Source: Prolixibacteraceae bacterium
GTDB lineage: Bacteria > Bacteroidota > Bacteroidia > Bacteroidales > Prolixibacteraceae
Direction: 5' to 3'
DNA length: 64,000 nucleotides
Assembly (NCBI GenBank): GCA_028683385.1
Contig: JAQUIJ010000009.1
Span: 202,039 to 266,038 of the forward strand
A program made the position numbers and the translations under genes. The notes under the pieces are model-generated. The model ran no database searches. It saw only the letters and a list, made by a program, of their open reading frames with translations, and was not told where the DNA came from. How positions within the stretch are numbered: the stretch's first letter is position 1; each line of letters begins with the position of its first letter. Below, piece by piece: positions 16,878-25,877 of this stretch.

Positions 16878-18044
16878 TCAGCTTAGTGTCATAGCAATTG
16901 AAACTCCGATAAAAGTACCGATTACATATCCAAGTATTCCTACTAAAATTGCAGGAGTGATCAGTTTCTTCTGCCCGAGTGAAGCTGCCATTGGCGCTGC
17001 AACCGATGGCCCCATAATGTTGGCTGCCGATGAAATAATGACTTCGTACACATCAAGTTTAAAAAGCTTGGATAGCGAAACCAGAAAAATAAAATGGAAA
17101 AACATGATGATGAGGTAAAAGCCCAGAACTGCCGGACCAACGTGCAACATATCTGATAAATTGGTTGAAGCGCCTATTGCAGCCAAAAAAACATACATCA
17201 TCCAAAGTCCGATTGAAAAAGCAGTATCTTCCAACTTTTTGAGTCTTTTTGGGAAAAGGTTAGCTATTAAAACGGCAAGAACTGTAATGATTAAAATACT
17301 TGTACTCATCCGTGTTGAATACACTTTTTGAATGATATCCGAAATAAGACTTCCCACGCCGGCAATAACAGCAGCAATCAGCACCGAAATTGCAATTCGC
17401 TCCATGGTAATCGGATAGGTTTCGTCGTTTAGATTCTTTTCAATGGCTTGCGTATTTTCAACTTTTGGTTTCACAAAAAATCGAGTCAGAAAAGTCATGG
17501 AAGGTACTGCAAACAGTAATAAAACGTAGGCATTTGCTGCAAAATTATCGACAGCAATGGTTGCAGAAAACAACGGGTGTGTGCTGAAGTTTAGGATTTC
17601 GCCGGTAGCAATGAAATTCATGCTTCCACCAATCAACGTAGCGGCAATTACGCCTGCCGTATTTCCGGAGTCATCTCCCAGATTTATAATATAAAAAGCC
17701 AGAAAGCTACCCAGAATTACACCAAGAGCTCCAATCAGAAAAGCTACAAGCAATTTGCCTCCTTCGCGAATGATTCGGGTAATGTTCGATCCCATTAACA
17801 TCATCGGAATTGATATGGGGATGAAGTAGTTGAAAATCAAATCGTAAACCTCGACTTTAATTTTCGGATTCGATGCGACAGGTATTACTCCTGACATGGA
17901 TAAAATAGACATCAGGATCATTGTAACCAAAATCCCGGAGACTTGACCAAGCCATTTTTTGTGTTCTGACCATATTCCAAGTGCTGCCGCACCTACAATG
18001 ACAGCGAACAGTACCAGATTATTTTCGGGTGAGATTAACGACAT
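16878..18044 (-). CDS. DUF819 (YjcL-like) membrane protein
   Basis: A 388-residue inner-membrane protein with about 10-11 hydrophobic segments. Family features are the N-terminal LFAVIVGAAALGIWSE segment, IFNYFIPISIPMMLM, the Gly-rich ATLIGGSMNFIATGE in the middle, and the C-terminal SSAANIMGPSVAAPMAASLG with conserved small residues. DUF819 proteins resemble secondary transporters in topology, but no substrate is established. It stands alone and is convergent with the nitroreductase gene, 24 bases away with no clear terminator. Confidence 0.85.
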   Translation of the reverse strand: MSLISPENNLVLFAVIVGAAALGIWSEHKKWLGQVSGILVTMILMSILSMSGVIPVASNPKIKVEVYDLIFNYFIPISIPMMLMGSNITRIIREGGKLLVAFLIGALGVILGSFLAFYIINLGDDSGNTAGVIAATLIGGSMNFIATGEILNFSTHPLFSATIAVDNFAANAYVLLLFAVPSMTFLTRFFVKPKVENTQAIEKNLNDETYPITMERIAISVLIAAVIAGVGSLISDIIQKVYSTRMSTSILIITVLAVLIANLFPKRLKKLEDTAFSIGLWMMYVFLAAIGASTNLSDMLHVGPAVLGFYLIIMFFHFIFLVSLSKLFKLDVYEVIISSAANIMGPSVAAPMAASLGQKKLITPAILVGILGYVIGTFIGVSIAMTLS

Positions 18045-18514
18045 ATCAAAAAATTATAAATGCGAATATATCTTCAATAAGGAAAAGTATAACAATCAGG
18101 ATATGAAATAGGTTAAATACAGGTGATTTATTAATGTTTAAACTGAAATTCTTCAGAAAATTGTTAACGCACAAATGTGCGATATTTTGCTTTAAATCTA
18201 ATGAATTTAATTTCTTTTTGAGTTGGCATTTTCAATATAAGTGTTTTTAGTGATCTGTAAGTTTAAGTTTATCAGTACTTTATGTGTGTAGCTTTTTGTG
18301 GTAAAGATTTCTTGGTATGCCGTTTGAAAAATTAAATCGATCTTGAAGCTTTCAGATCAGTGAGCGTAATTTCTTGAAATGAAAGGTTGAAACTTCGAGG
18401 AGATTATACAACAGGGTGCAACTATATTTAGATCTATAATTTGAAGAATAAATTGTAGGGAAGATTAGAAATAGAGAGAGAGTATTCAGCAATTATTAAT
18501 TTAAACACAGAAAA
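18045..18514. other. Intergenic gap, nothing recognised
   Basis: 470 AT-rich bases between divergent genes. I see no gene, tRNA or strong hairpin. It must contain the promoters of the DUF819 gene and the secreted-protein gene, but I found no convincing consensus match. Confidence 0.5.
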
Positions 18515-19525
18515 ATGAAACGATTTTACCAACCCAATAGAAGAAATTATTTTATTGTCTTTCTTCTATTCTTTATGGTGATAAGTATTTCGGGTGCTAT
18601 TCGGTTGTCAGCAGCCAACCACTTTACTACAGTTTGGCAGGGTCAGAATGGCCAGAATCATATGAATTTCATGATTGTTTCGGCAGTATTGGAGAATCAA
18701 CCACTTTCGGTTGATGATGAATTGGCTGTATTTAGCGGTACAAAATGTGTTGGTGCCACGAAATTATTAAAGGCTATTAATCCAGCGGATAAAACAACTT
18801 TTCTAAGCATATCAGCATCGCAGGACGATGGATCTGGTAATGGGTTCACCGAAAATGACACCGTTATCTTCAAAATATGGGACAACAAAAACTTAAAAGA
18901 AATAGTGGCAAAGTCGGTTGTTTACCGGAAAGATATTTCTACATGGCTAGCCAGTGGACGATTTAGTGCCAGTGCAACTTCTGTTGTTGAAATTACCCAT
19001 AATACAGAGTTGACACAAACGATTCAATTTATAAAAGGAAATAACCTTTTTTCGACTTATATAATTCCAACGAATCCTGACTTAAGTGTAGTTTTTAAAT
19101 CGCTTTGCGATAGTAAATTACTACTCAAAATACAGGATGAAGTCGGGAATACATTGGCACCAACAAAGTCAGGTGGATGGGTCAACAAAATTGGATCCAT
19201 ACAAAAGACTGAAGGCTATTTAGTCAGTGTAAGCTCTAATTGTACCGTGCAGATAAATGGTCAAATGATTGATCTTCCCCTTGATATTCCATTGAATGCA
19301 GGTTGGAATTTTATTTCATTTCCAAGTTTAACTGAGCAGAATGCAATGACTGTTGTTCAATCATTGATCGATCAGAATAAATTGGTAAAGGTTCAGGATG
19401 AACTTGGAAATTCAATTGAGAATTTAAAACGATATGGTGGTTGGAAAAATAGTATTGGGAATTTTAAGCCAGGCAAGGCCTATAAAGTAAATGTAAGTAC
19501 TGCTTGTACTTTAACTCTCAGGTAA
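18515..19525 (+). CDS. Secreted protein with internal repeat
   Basis: A 336-residue exported protein with a long signal peptide or anchor (residues 1-33, two Arg clusters then FIVFLLFFMVISISG). Residues about 35-160 resemble a beta-rich domain seen in Bacteroidota surface proteins (VWQGQNGQNHMNFMI, DDELAVFSGTKCVGAT, then NDTVIFKIWDN). Residues about 165-250 and 255-336 are two diverged copies of one unit: each has an F.S..I/F.SFP strand, a K/NKL.KVQDE.GN segment, a GGW.N.IG block and a final V.VS..CT.. strand. No T9SS sorting domain or lipobox is visible. I do not recognise a function; an adhesin or matrix role would be a guess. A strong terminator follows. Confidence 0.6.
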   Translation: MKRFYQPNRRNYFIVFLLFFMVISISGAIRLSAANHFTTVWQGQNGQNHMNFMIVSAVLENQPLSVDDELAVFSGTKCVGATKLLKAINPADKTTFLSISASQDDGSGNGFTENDTVIFKIWDNKNLKEIVAKSVVYRKDISTWLASGRFSASATSVVEITHNTELTQTIQFIKGNNLFSTYIIPTNPDLSVVFKSLCDSKLLLKIQDEVGNTLAPTKSGGWVNKIGSIQKTEGYLVSVSSNCTVQINGQMIDLPLDIPLNAGWNFISFPSLTEQNAMTVVQSLIDQNKLVKVQDELGNSIENLKRYGGWKNSIGNFKPGKAYKVNVSTACTLTLR

Positions 19526-19594
19526 GTTGAAACTATTAGTATTTCGGCAATATTTAATATGTTCGTATTTGGATAAATGACGTGGTTTGAATAT

Positions 19595-19634
19595 TAAAAG
19601 CTCTAAGATCTTTCGATTCTGGAGCTTTTTTTTT
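19595..19634 (+). terminator. Terminator after the secreted-protein gene
   Basis: AAAAGCTC and GAGCTTTT arms with a partly paired loop (AGATC/GATTCT) are followed by a run of about ten T. It lies 70 bases after the stop. Confidence 0.8.
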
Positions 19635-19812
19635 TGCATATGTTACTTTTATCTTGACAAATTCAGGCTGAATGATATTGCAACTAATCTCTTTCGTTCA
19701 GGATGATATTGATCTTTAAAAATTTTTGTAATGTGCTAGCAAGACTTACACTTAAAATTAGAAATCAGGAATCAAAAATTCCTTTGTACTTTTGTGCTTC
19801 TAATTATTTGGT

Positions 19813-22305
19813 ATGACCTTGGTATATCCTGAAAATTTTGAATCGAAGATCGGGTTCGATAAAATCCGCGAATTGCTCAATGGCCGATGTTTAAGTACTT
19901 TGGGCAAAGAGCTGGTTGAAGAAATTCGTTTTTGCAGCGATTTTGAAAAACTGACAGAAGATCTTTCGCTGGTTAGCGAATTTGTTTCCATTATTCAGGA
20001 AATGGAGAATTTCCCGACCAGCTATTACTTCGACCTTCGTGAGGCATTGGCAAAAATTCGCATTGAAGGCCGTTTCCTTGAAGTTGAAGAATTATTCGAC
20101 CTGAAACGTTCGCTCGAAACGATTTCAGGAATTGTTCGTTTTCTGAAACAAACCAAAGAAGATCAACTCCCTTATTTAAAACGATTACTTGCCGGCGTTC
20201 AGGTTTATCCGTATGTGATTGAACGCATTGACAATATCCTGAATAAATATGGTAAAATTAAAGACAACGCTTCTCCTGAATTATCGCGAATCCGGAAAGA
20301 ATTGCTTAGCAAGCAATCCGGCGTTTCGAAGCGACTTCAGGTTATCCTGAAGAAAGCTCAGGACGATGGTTTGGTTGAAGAAGATGCTTCGGTTGCCATG
20401 CGCGACGGGCGTGCGGTTATTCCGGTTACTTCGGCGTTTAAACGCAAGTTGAACGGTATCGTGCACGATGAATCGTCGACCGGAAAAACCTCGTACATCG
20501 AACCTGCCGAGGTGGTTGAACTGAACAATCAGATCCGTGAACTGGAATATGCCGAATTACGCGAGATTGTTAAGATTCTGACCGTTTTCTCTAACGATAT
20601 TCGTCCGTATCTGCCTGACTTGTTGTTGGCTTATGAGTTTTTGGGTAAAATTGATTTTATCCGCGCCAAAGCAATTTATGCGATCGATATTGATGGAATC
20701 AAACCATACCTCGAAAACAAATGCCAGCTGGAGTGGGAGGGAGCAGTTCATCCTTTGCTGATGCTCGCTTTACGACGCGAAAACCGAAAAGTAGTTCCAC
20801 TCAACATTACTTTAACCGCCAATAAACACATTTTGCTGATTTCGGGCCCAAATGCCGGTGGAAAATCGGTTTGCCTGAAAACAGTTGGTTTGTTGCAATA
20901 CATGCTTCAGTGTGGTTTGTTGATTCCTGTTCGACAAAGCAGCGCAACCGGAATTTTCGATAAGCTGTTTATTGACATTGGCGATGAACAATCGATTGAA
21001 AACGACCTGAGTACCTACAGTTCGCATTTGATGAACATGAAGTTCTTCCTGAAGAATTCGAACGAAAAAACGCTGGTCCTGATTGATGAATTTGGAACAG
21101 GAACTGAGCCGATGTTGGGTGGTGCGATTGCCGAATCGATTCTGGCACAACTGAATGAAATGAAAACGTTTGGAGTAATTACCACCCATTATACCAATCT
21201 GAAGCATTTTGCATCTTCGTCGGATGGAATCGAAAATGCCGCCATGATGTACGATTCGTCCAAAATGGAACCGTTGTTTCAGTTGGATATCGGCAAACCT
21301 GGTAGTTCGTTTGCTTTCGAAATAGCCCGAAAGATTGGTCTTCCGGAGAATATTCTTCAGGATGCGACTGATAAAATTGGGAAAGATCACATCAATTTCG
21401 ACAAGCATTTGCGCGACATTGTGCGCGATAAACGATATTGGGAAACCAAACGGCAGAAAATCCGCAAAGTGGAGAAATCACTGGATGATCTGGCCGAAAA
21501 ATATGAAACTGATCTGGGTTCGCTCGATAAGCAACGGAAAGAGATCATTCAGAAAGCGCGTCAGGAAGCTGATCAGATTTTGAATGAAGCCAACAAGCGC
21601 ATCGAGAATACGATTCGTGAAATTCGTGAAAGTCAGGCGGATAAGGAAAAGACCAAACAGATTCGGGCTAAACTGGTTGAGTTTAAACAGGAAGTTGAAG
21701 ATTCGGCCAATAATCAGGACGATCTGATCAATCAGAAAATACAGAAACTAAAAGAAAAAGAATCCCACCGAAATCAGAAACGGTCGGAAAAGAAAACTGT
21801 TGAGCAAAAAGAAAAAGAGAAGATTGTTGAACCTGACGTTTGGAAAGCAGGCGATAAGGTTGTTATGGACGGAAATACAAATGTGGGTGAAATTCTGGAA
21901 CTGAACGAAAAGAATGCGGTTGTGGCATTTGGGCATATTCGAACATCGGTGAGCCGCGAGAAGTTGCAGAAAATTACGAATAACGAGGCAAAGAAGATAC
22001 AACGTACCTACAATCAGACCATGCCGAATATAAATAAAGGAATGAGCGAAAAACGCCTTACCTTTAAGACCGAAGTTGACGTTCGTGGGCAGCGTGCTGA
22101 AGAAGCATTGCAACTGATCCGGTCGTGGATTGACGATGCCATTATGCTCGATTTTAGCGAATTGCGGATTTTACACGGAAAAGGAAATGGCATTCTGAAA
22201 GAAATGATCCGGAATTACCTGAAAACCGAACCTGCCGTTAAGTCTTTCCGCGACGAACATGTTCAGTTCGGTGGCGCCGGGATTACTATTGTTGAGATCG
22301 GATAA
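19813..22305 (+). CDS. mutS2: MutS2-family ATPase/endonuclease
   Basis: An 830-residue cytoplasmic protein with the full MutS2 architecture: a clamp/lever region (residues 1-310), the ATPase with Walker A GPNAGGKS at about 346-353, Walker B with LVLIDEFGTGTEP, a long charged coiled coil (about 520-650), and a C-terminal Smr domain (residues about 755-830, VDVRGQRAEEALQ and ILHGKGNGILK). It lacks the N-terminal mismatch-recognition domain of MutS. In other bacteria MutS2 suppresses recombination or acts on stalled ribosomes; which applies here is unknown. The start ATG at 19813 follows TACTTTTG at 19787-19794, a possible -7 box. No operon partner. Confidence 0.96.
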   Translation: MTLVYPENFESKIGFDKIRELLNGRCLSTLGKELVEEIRFCSDFEKLTEDLSLVSEFVSIIQEMENFPTSYYFDLREALAKIRIEGRFLEVEELFDLKRSLETISGIVRFLKQTKEDQLPYLKRLLAGVQVYPYVIERIDNILNKYGKIKDNASPELSRIRKELLSKQSGVSKRLQVILKKAQDDGLVEEDASVAMRDGRAVIPVTSAFKRKLNGIVHDESSTGKTSYIEPAEVVELNNQIRELEYAELREIVKILTVFSNDIRPYLPDLLLAYEFLGKIDFIRAKAIYAIDIDGIKPYLENKCQLEWEGAVHPLLMLALRRENRKVVPLNITLTANKHILLISGPNAGGKSVCLKTVGLLQYMLQCGLLIPVRQSSATGIFDKLFIDIGDEQSIENDLSTYSSHLMNMKFFLKNSNEKTLVLIDEFGTGTEPMLGGAIAESILAQLNEMKTFGVITTHYTNLKHFASSSDGIENAAMMYDSSKMEPLFQLDIGKPGSSFAFEIARKIGLPENILQDATDKIGKDHINFDKHLRDIVRDKRYWETKRQKIRKVEKSLDDLAEKYETDLGSLDKQRKEIIQKARQEADQILNEANKRIENTIREIRESQADKEKTKQIRAKLVEFKQEVEDSANNQDDLINQKIQKLKEKESHRNQKRSEKKTVEQKEKEKIVEPDVWKAGDKVVMDGNTNVGEILELNEKNAVVAFGHIRTSVSREKLQKITNNEAKKIQRTYNQTMPNINKGMSEKRLTFKTEVDVRGQRAEEALQLIRSWIDDAIMLDFSELRILHGKGNGILKEMIRNYLKTEPAVKSFRDEHVQFGGAGITIVEIG

Positions 22306-22334
22306 CGGTAGGTTAGTAGTTTTCAGAAGATTGT

Positions 22335-22409
22335 AATAGTCATTTGTGGACATTAGCTTCGCGTCATTTATAGTAAAAATGTAACATGAATTCACAATAA
22401 ATGACTATT
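22335..22409. repeat. AGTCATT/AATGACT repeat, copy D2
   Basis: AATAGTCATTT (22335-22345) and AAATGACTATT (22399-22409) are a perfect 11-bp inverted repeat. Further AATGACT phrases follow to about 22436. The inner text 'ttcgcgtcattt.tagtaaa' is shared with the copy at 32365. Confidence 0.7.
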
Positions 22410-22497
22410 GAATGACTTAATGACAACCAATGACTTTCGCTCTAAATTTATTGAAATAAATACTTTTAATGAAATATAACAAACAACATACAGACAG

Positions 22498-23142
22498 ATG
22501 ATTAACGAAAAATTAGATATTCAGCTTATTGAAGTCCTGAAAAAAAATGGCTTCACCGAATCGACCCCATTACAACAGATTTGTATCCCTAAGATAAAGA
22601 GCGGCCGCGACCTTTTATGTATTGCTGCCGATGGAAGTGGTAAAACAAGCACCATTGTAATTAGCGTTCTTCAGCGACTGAAAGCTTCGCTAGACGATAA
22701 TCCTCGGGCGATCATTGTTGTTCAGAACAAAGACCGTGCGTTGGAAATGAAGGCTGAATTTGAACGTTTGGGAGAATATACCGATCTGCGTGTTCAGACT
22801 GCTTGTGATGATGAAAAGATTAGTGATCAGAAGGACAAGATTTACATGGGATCTGATGTCGTGATTGGTACCGCCAAACGACTGAATCAGGTTTATTCAT
22901 TGTATGCTCTTAATTTGGGCGTAGTGAAAATATTCGCCATCGACAATGCTGAACTGGTGATCCGAAGTATTAATTATGCTCAAATCGACCGTTTGTCGGA
23001 AAGTATGCCAAAAGCTCAAAGGGTAGTTTTTGCAACTCACACTAATGAATGGATAGAACGCTTTGCCGATGCCTTTATGAATGTTCAGGAAGTCGTCGAA
23101 ATTGAAGAGGAAGAAGAGGATGAAATTGAATCAGAGGAATAA
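22498..23142 (+). CDS. Single-domain DEAD-box-like protein with degenerate motif II
   Basis: A 214-residue protein matching only the first RecA-like domain of DEAD-box helicases. A Q-motif-like GFTESTPLQQICIPKI and a Walker A AADGSGKTS (residues about 40-48) are kept. Motif II, normally DEAD, reads IDNAE (residues about 152-156), and motif III, normally SAT, reads FATHT. No helicase C-terminal domain follows; the frame ends in an acidic tail (EIEEEEEDEIESEE). It cannot be a complete helicase. It may be an RNA-binding or regulatory relic, or a partner of a full helicase. The neighbours (mutS2 upstream, a phosphoesterase downstream) give no clue. Confidence 0.75.
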   Translation: MINEKLDIQLIEVLKKNGFTESTPLQQICIPKIKSGRDLLCIAADGSGKTSTIVISVLQRLKASLDDNPRAIIVVQNKDRALEMKAEFERLGEYTDLRVQTACDDEKISDQKDKIYMGSDVVIGTAKRLNQVYSLYALNLGVVKIFAIDNAELVIRSINYAQIDRLSESMPKAQRVVFATHTNEWIERFADAFMNVQEVVEIEEEEEDEIESEE

Positions 23143-23290
23143 GCAATAAGTTATAAACTCCACTTAAAGAATGAGATTTTGCCAAAGTAAAGGTCGAAAT
23201 GTACTTTTCCCGATTGGCCTAAAATAAGATGTTGACTTATTCGTCTCACTATTCAAAGAACCATAAGGTTTCAGTTTTTTACATTCAATT

Positions 23291-24433
23291 ATGCGTAGCA
23301 TTTCCTTTTTGATATTTTTCAGCATCGTTATGCTGATTTATTCTTCGGCCAACTATTACCTTTTTGTGCGTGGACTTCAGGCATTTTCACTTACTCAATC
23401 CTATCGCCGTTGGTATATTGTTATTTTCTGGACTGTAGCCGCTTCTTTTATAGCCGGCAACTTTTTAGAGCGACTGGCCTCTTCTGTTCTCAGTGAGTGG
23501 ATTTACCGGATCGGATCGTTCTGGATTGCCTATATGCTCTATTTAGGGATGGCTGTCATTTTGATCGACATGGTCAGAATATTGAATTATTTCTTTCATT
23601 TTCTACCGCAATTTACTGAAATTATGAGATTTCGGTTAGGTCTGATCGTTTTCACAGTCGTTTCATTAGTTGTAATTGGTGGTCACATCAATGCTTTGTG
23701 GATCAATGTTCGCGAAATACCACTAACTATCCATAAAAAGGTATCTGGCTCTCCGGAAGTAAAAATCCTGATGGCGTCAGATATCCATTTAGGTGCATTG
23801 ATTGGCGAACGGCGAGAAAAAAAACTACTCGATATTGTCCGAGAGCAAAAACCTGATTTGGTTTTATTTTGCGGCGACCTTATTGATGGTGAAATAGCTC
23901 CTGTTTTGCGAAAAAATCTAGGTCGTCACCTTCAGGAGATACAAACACCGCTCGGCGTTTATGCTATTTTGGGAAATCACGAATACATTGGTGGTATCGA
24001 TAAAACCTTGCCTTATCTGAAAAGCATAAATATTAAAGTATTAATTGATGAGGTCGTCACTTTAGCTGATGACATTCAGCTTGTTGGAAGAAATGATCGA
24101 TCTTCAGGAAGAGGGGGCGAAGCTCCGAAACCGCTTACGGAATTACTCTCTGAAATCGATCCAGCTAAACCTGTAATTGTGATGAACCATCAACCCTATA
24201 ACTTACAGGAAGCAACTGATGCTCATGTTGATCTTCATCTTTCCGGACATACCCATCATGGTCAGATGTGGCCAATGAACTACATAACTCAGGCTATGTT
24301 TGAACTCAGTTGGGGCTATCTTAAAAAAGGAAATACAAACTTTTATGTCTCGTCCGGCTATGGAACCTGGGGGCCATCTGTCCGTATTGGAAACCGACCT
24401 GAAGTGTTAGTTTTTAAACTGAAGTTTGATTGA
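23291..24433 (+). CDS. Membrane-anchored metallophosphoesterase (YkuE-like)
   Basis: A 380-residue protein. Residues 1-145 contain about four membrane segments. Residues about 155-380 form a calcineurin-like phosphoesterase with all metal-ligand motifs: ASDIHLG, CGDLIDG, GNHEY, MNHQPYN and SGHTHHGQMWP. The topology suggests a catalytic domain held at the membrane. Relatives of YkuE type are implicated in cleaving UDP-diacylglucosamine-like or other phosphoesters, but the substrate is not readable. It ends 18 bases before the palindromic element at 24452, which may act as its terminator. Confidence 0.88.
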   Translation: MRSISFLIFFSIVMLIYSSANYYLFVRGLQAFSLTQSYRRWYIVIFWTVAASFIAGNFLERLASSVLSEWIYRIGSFWIAYMLYLGMAVILIDMVRILNYFFHFLPQFTEIMRFRLGLIVFTVVSLVVIGGHINALWINVREIPLTIHKKVSGSPEVKILMASDIHLGALIGERREKKLLDIVREQKPDLVLFCGDLIDGEIAPVLRKNLGRHLQEIQTPLGVYAILGNHEYIGGIDKTLPYLKSINIKVLIDEVVTLADDIQLVGRNDRSSGRGGEAPKPLTELLSEIDPAKPVIVMNHQPYNLQEATDAHVDLHLSGHTHHGQMWPMNYITQAMFELSWGYLKKGNTNFYVSSGYGTWGPSVRIGNRPEVLVFKLKFD

Positions 24434-24451
24434 AATGACCATCAAAGAATA

Positions 24452-24666
24452 ATGAGGCTGTATCAAAAGTGATTATGTTTTTTCAAAAACTTACAATTTG
24501 AAAGTACCGACACTGTTAAAACCCCTAAATCCCCTGAAGGGGACTTCCAAGCCGCCCCTTCAGGGGAGGTTTGCCTGCCAGCCGCAGGCAGGGAGGGGTG
24601 AAATGAAGTTGAACTTACAATTTGAAAGTTGAATTTGTGAAATTTTGACTTTTGATACAGCCTCAT
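24452..24666. repeat. MITE-like palindromic repeat, copy 2
   Basis: A 215-bp element with perfect 19-bp terminal inverted repeats ATGAGGCTGTATCAAAAGT (24452-24470) and ACTTTTGATACAGCCTCAT (24648-24666). It aligns along its length with the copy at 2080-2271. It additionally carries a small TGCCTGC/GCAGGCA hairpin of about 20 bp. It exactly fills the space between two convergent stop codons: the following base begins the stop of the 24667 gene. Confidence 0.88.
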
Positions 24667-25785
24667 CTAAGACAATCTTCCATCCATATCGTCCCTGTCG
24701 TATTCGGGCTTTAACGGAAATTTTATTGGTTTGCCATCGCGTTGCGAACGATAAATGGCAGTGAATAATTCAACCGTTTTTCGGCCTTCTTCAGCAGTAA
24801 CAATTGGTTGGCGATCGTATAGAATAGCTTCGGTAAAATCGATTAACTGTTGTTTGAAATACCAGGTCATAGAGTCAACCGAGTGGAATTCGTCACTGTC
24901 TGCTTTATTCCATTCTTCCATCAGGTGTTCTTCTCCCGGAATAGTCCATAAATCGAGTTTTGGAGGTTCAGCGATGGTTGTTTTTCCGGCGATAAACATA
25001 GCGCCGCCTTCTGGCTGTGCACCAACAGTAGCGCCATTGCTGCCGTGGATATGTACTTTCCCGTAAATACCAGGCTTTTGCGAATTGCTGACCAGAATAT
25101 TTCCCAAACCTCCATTTTTGAAACGGATCACTGCAACAGCCGTGTCTTCCACCTCAATGTACGGATGGTTCAAATTGCTCCAGTAGCCAAATACTTCGTC
25201 GATGTCGCCCATGAGCCATTGCAACAGGTCAAGCGGGTGAGGAGCCTGATTGACCATTACTCCGCCGCCTTCCATCGCCCACGAACCGCGCCATGCGTCG
25301 CTTTCGAAATACGAACGGTCGCGCCATCCCAACATCTGAATGGTTCCCAGTGCCGGTGTTCCGATTTTGCCTTCGTCAATGGCTTTTTTCATGCGCACAA
25401 TAGGTTGATAATAGCGACGCTGACTGATTACTCCTGTTTTTCTTCCGGTTCGGTGAGACGCTTCAATAATCCGGTCGCAATCCTGCAAGGTTGAGGCAAG
25501 TGGTTTTTCGATCAACACATGCGCTCCGGCTTCCATGGCCTGAATGGCAGGATCGGCATGATATGGATGAGCGGTGCAGATGACAGCCATCTGGATATTT
25601 TCTGCTTTGATCATCTCAGGAATTGAAGCGTAGGATTTTACTCCGTATTCGACAACAAATTTCTGAGCTGATTCAGGAGTGCGGCTCCAAACCGCTTTAA
25701 AACTCAGTTCAGGAATTTGTAAAATGGCTTTGGCGTGTAAGTGTGCAATTTTCGCACAACCGATAATGGCAACGTTGATGGACAT
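24667..25785 (-). CDS. Gfo/Idh/MocA family oxidoreductase
   Basis: A 372-residue NAD(P)-dependent sugar dehydrogenase-type enzyme. The Rossmann fold starts MSINVAIIGCAKIAHLHAKA, the catalytic-Lys motif is HVLIEKPLAS (residues about 88-97), and the C-terminal alpha/beta domain carries GGGVMVNQAPHPLDLLQW with the conserved Asp/His pair. There is no export signal, so it is cytoplasmic, unlike the Tat-exported relative at 29981. It is last in a minus-strand set with a zinc dehydrogenase and an SSS transporter; I infer that the three handle an imported sugar or its keto derivative. Substrate unknown. Confidence 0.88.
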   Translation of the reverse strand: MSINVAIIGCAKIAHLHAKAILQIPELSFKAVWSRTPESAQKFVVEYGVKSYASIPEMIKAENIQMAVICTAHPYHADPAIQAMEAGAHVLIEKPLASTLQDCDRIIEASHRTGRKTGVISQRRYYQPIVRMKKAIDEGKIGTPALGTIQMLGWRDRSYFESDAWRGSWAMEGGGVMVNQAPHPLDLLQWLMGDIDEVFGYWSNLNHPYIEVEDTAVAVIRFKNGGLGNILVSNSQKPGIYGKVHIHGSNGATVGAQPEGGAMFIAGKTTIAEPPKLDLWTIPGEEHLMEEWNKADSDEFHSVDSMTWYFKQQLIDFTEAILYDRQPIVTAEEGRKTVELFTAIYRSQRDGKPIKFPLKPEYDRDDMDGRLS

Positions 25786-25799
25786 GGTTTATATGTTTT

Positions 25800-25835
25800 A
25801 AAGTTCCAAGTTTAAGGTTCCAAGTTTCAAAATGC
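25800..25835. repeat. ACTTGGAAC leader repeat, copy 2
   Basis: On the minus strand, tandem ACTTGGAAC-type units lie just upstream of the Gfo/Idh/MocA start codon at 25785. They match the runs at 13381-13425 and, more loosely, 42055-42085. Confidence 0.6.
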
Positions 25836-25877
25836 GTTAATTACTGAACACTGCAACTGGATACTGATTACTTTTGT

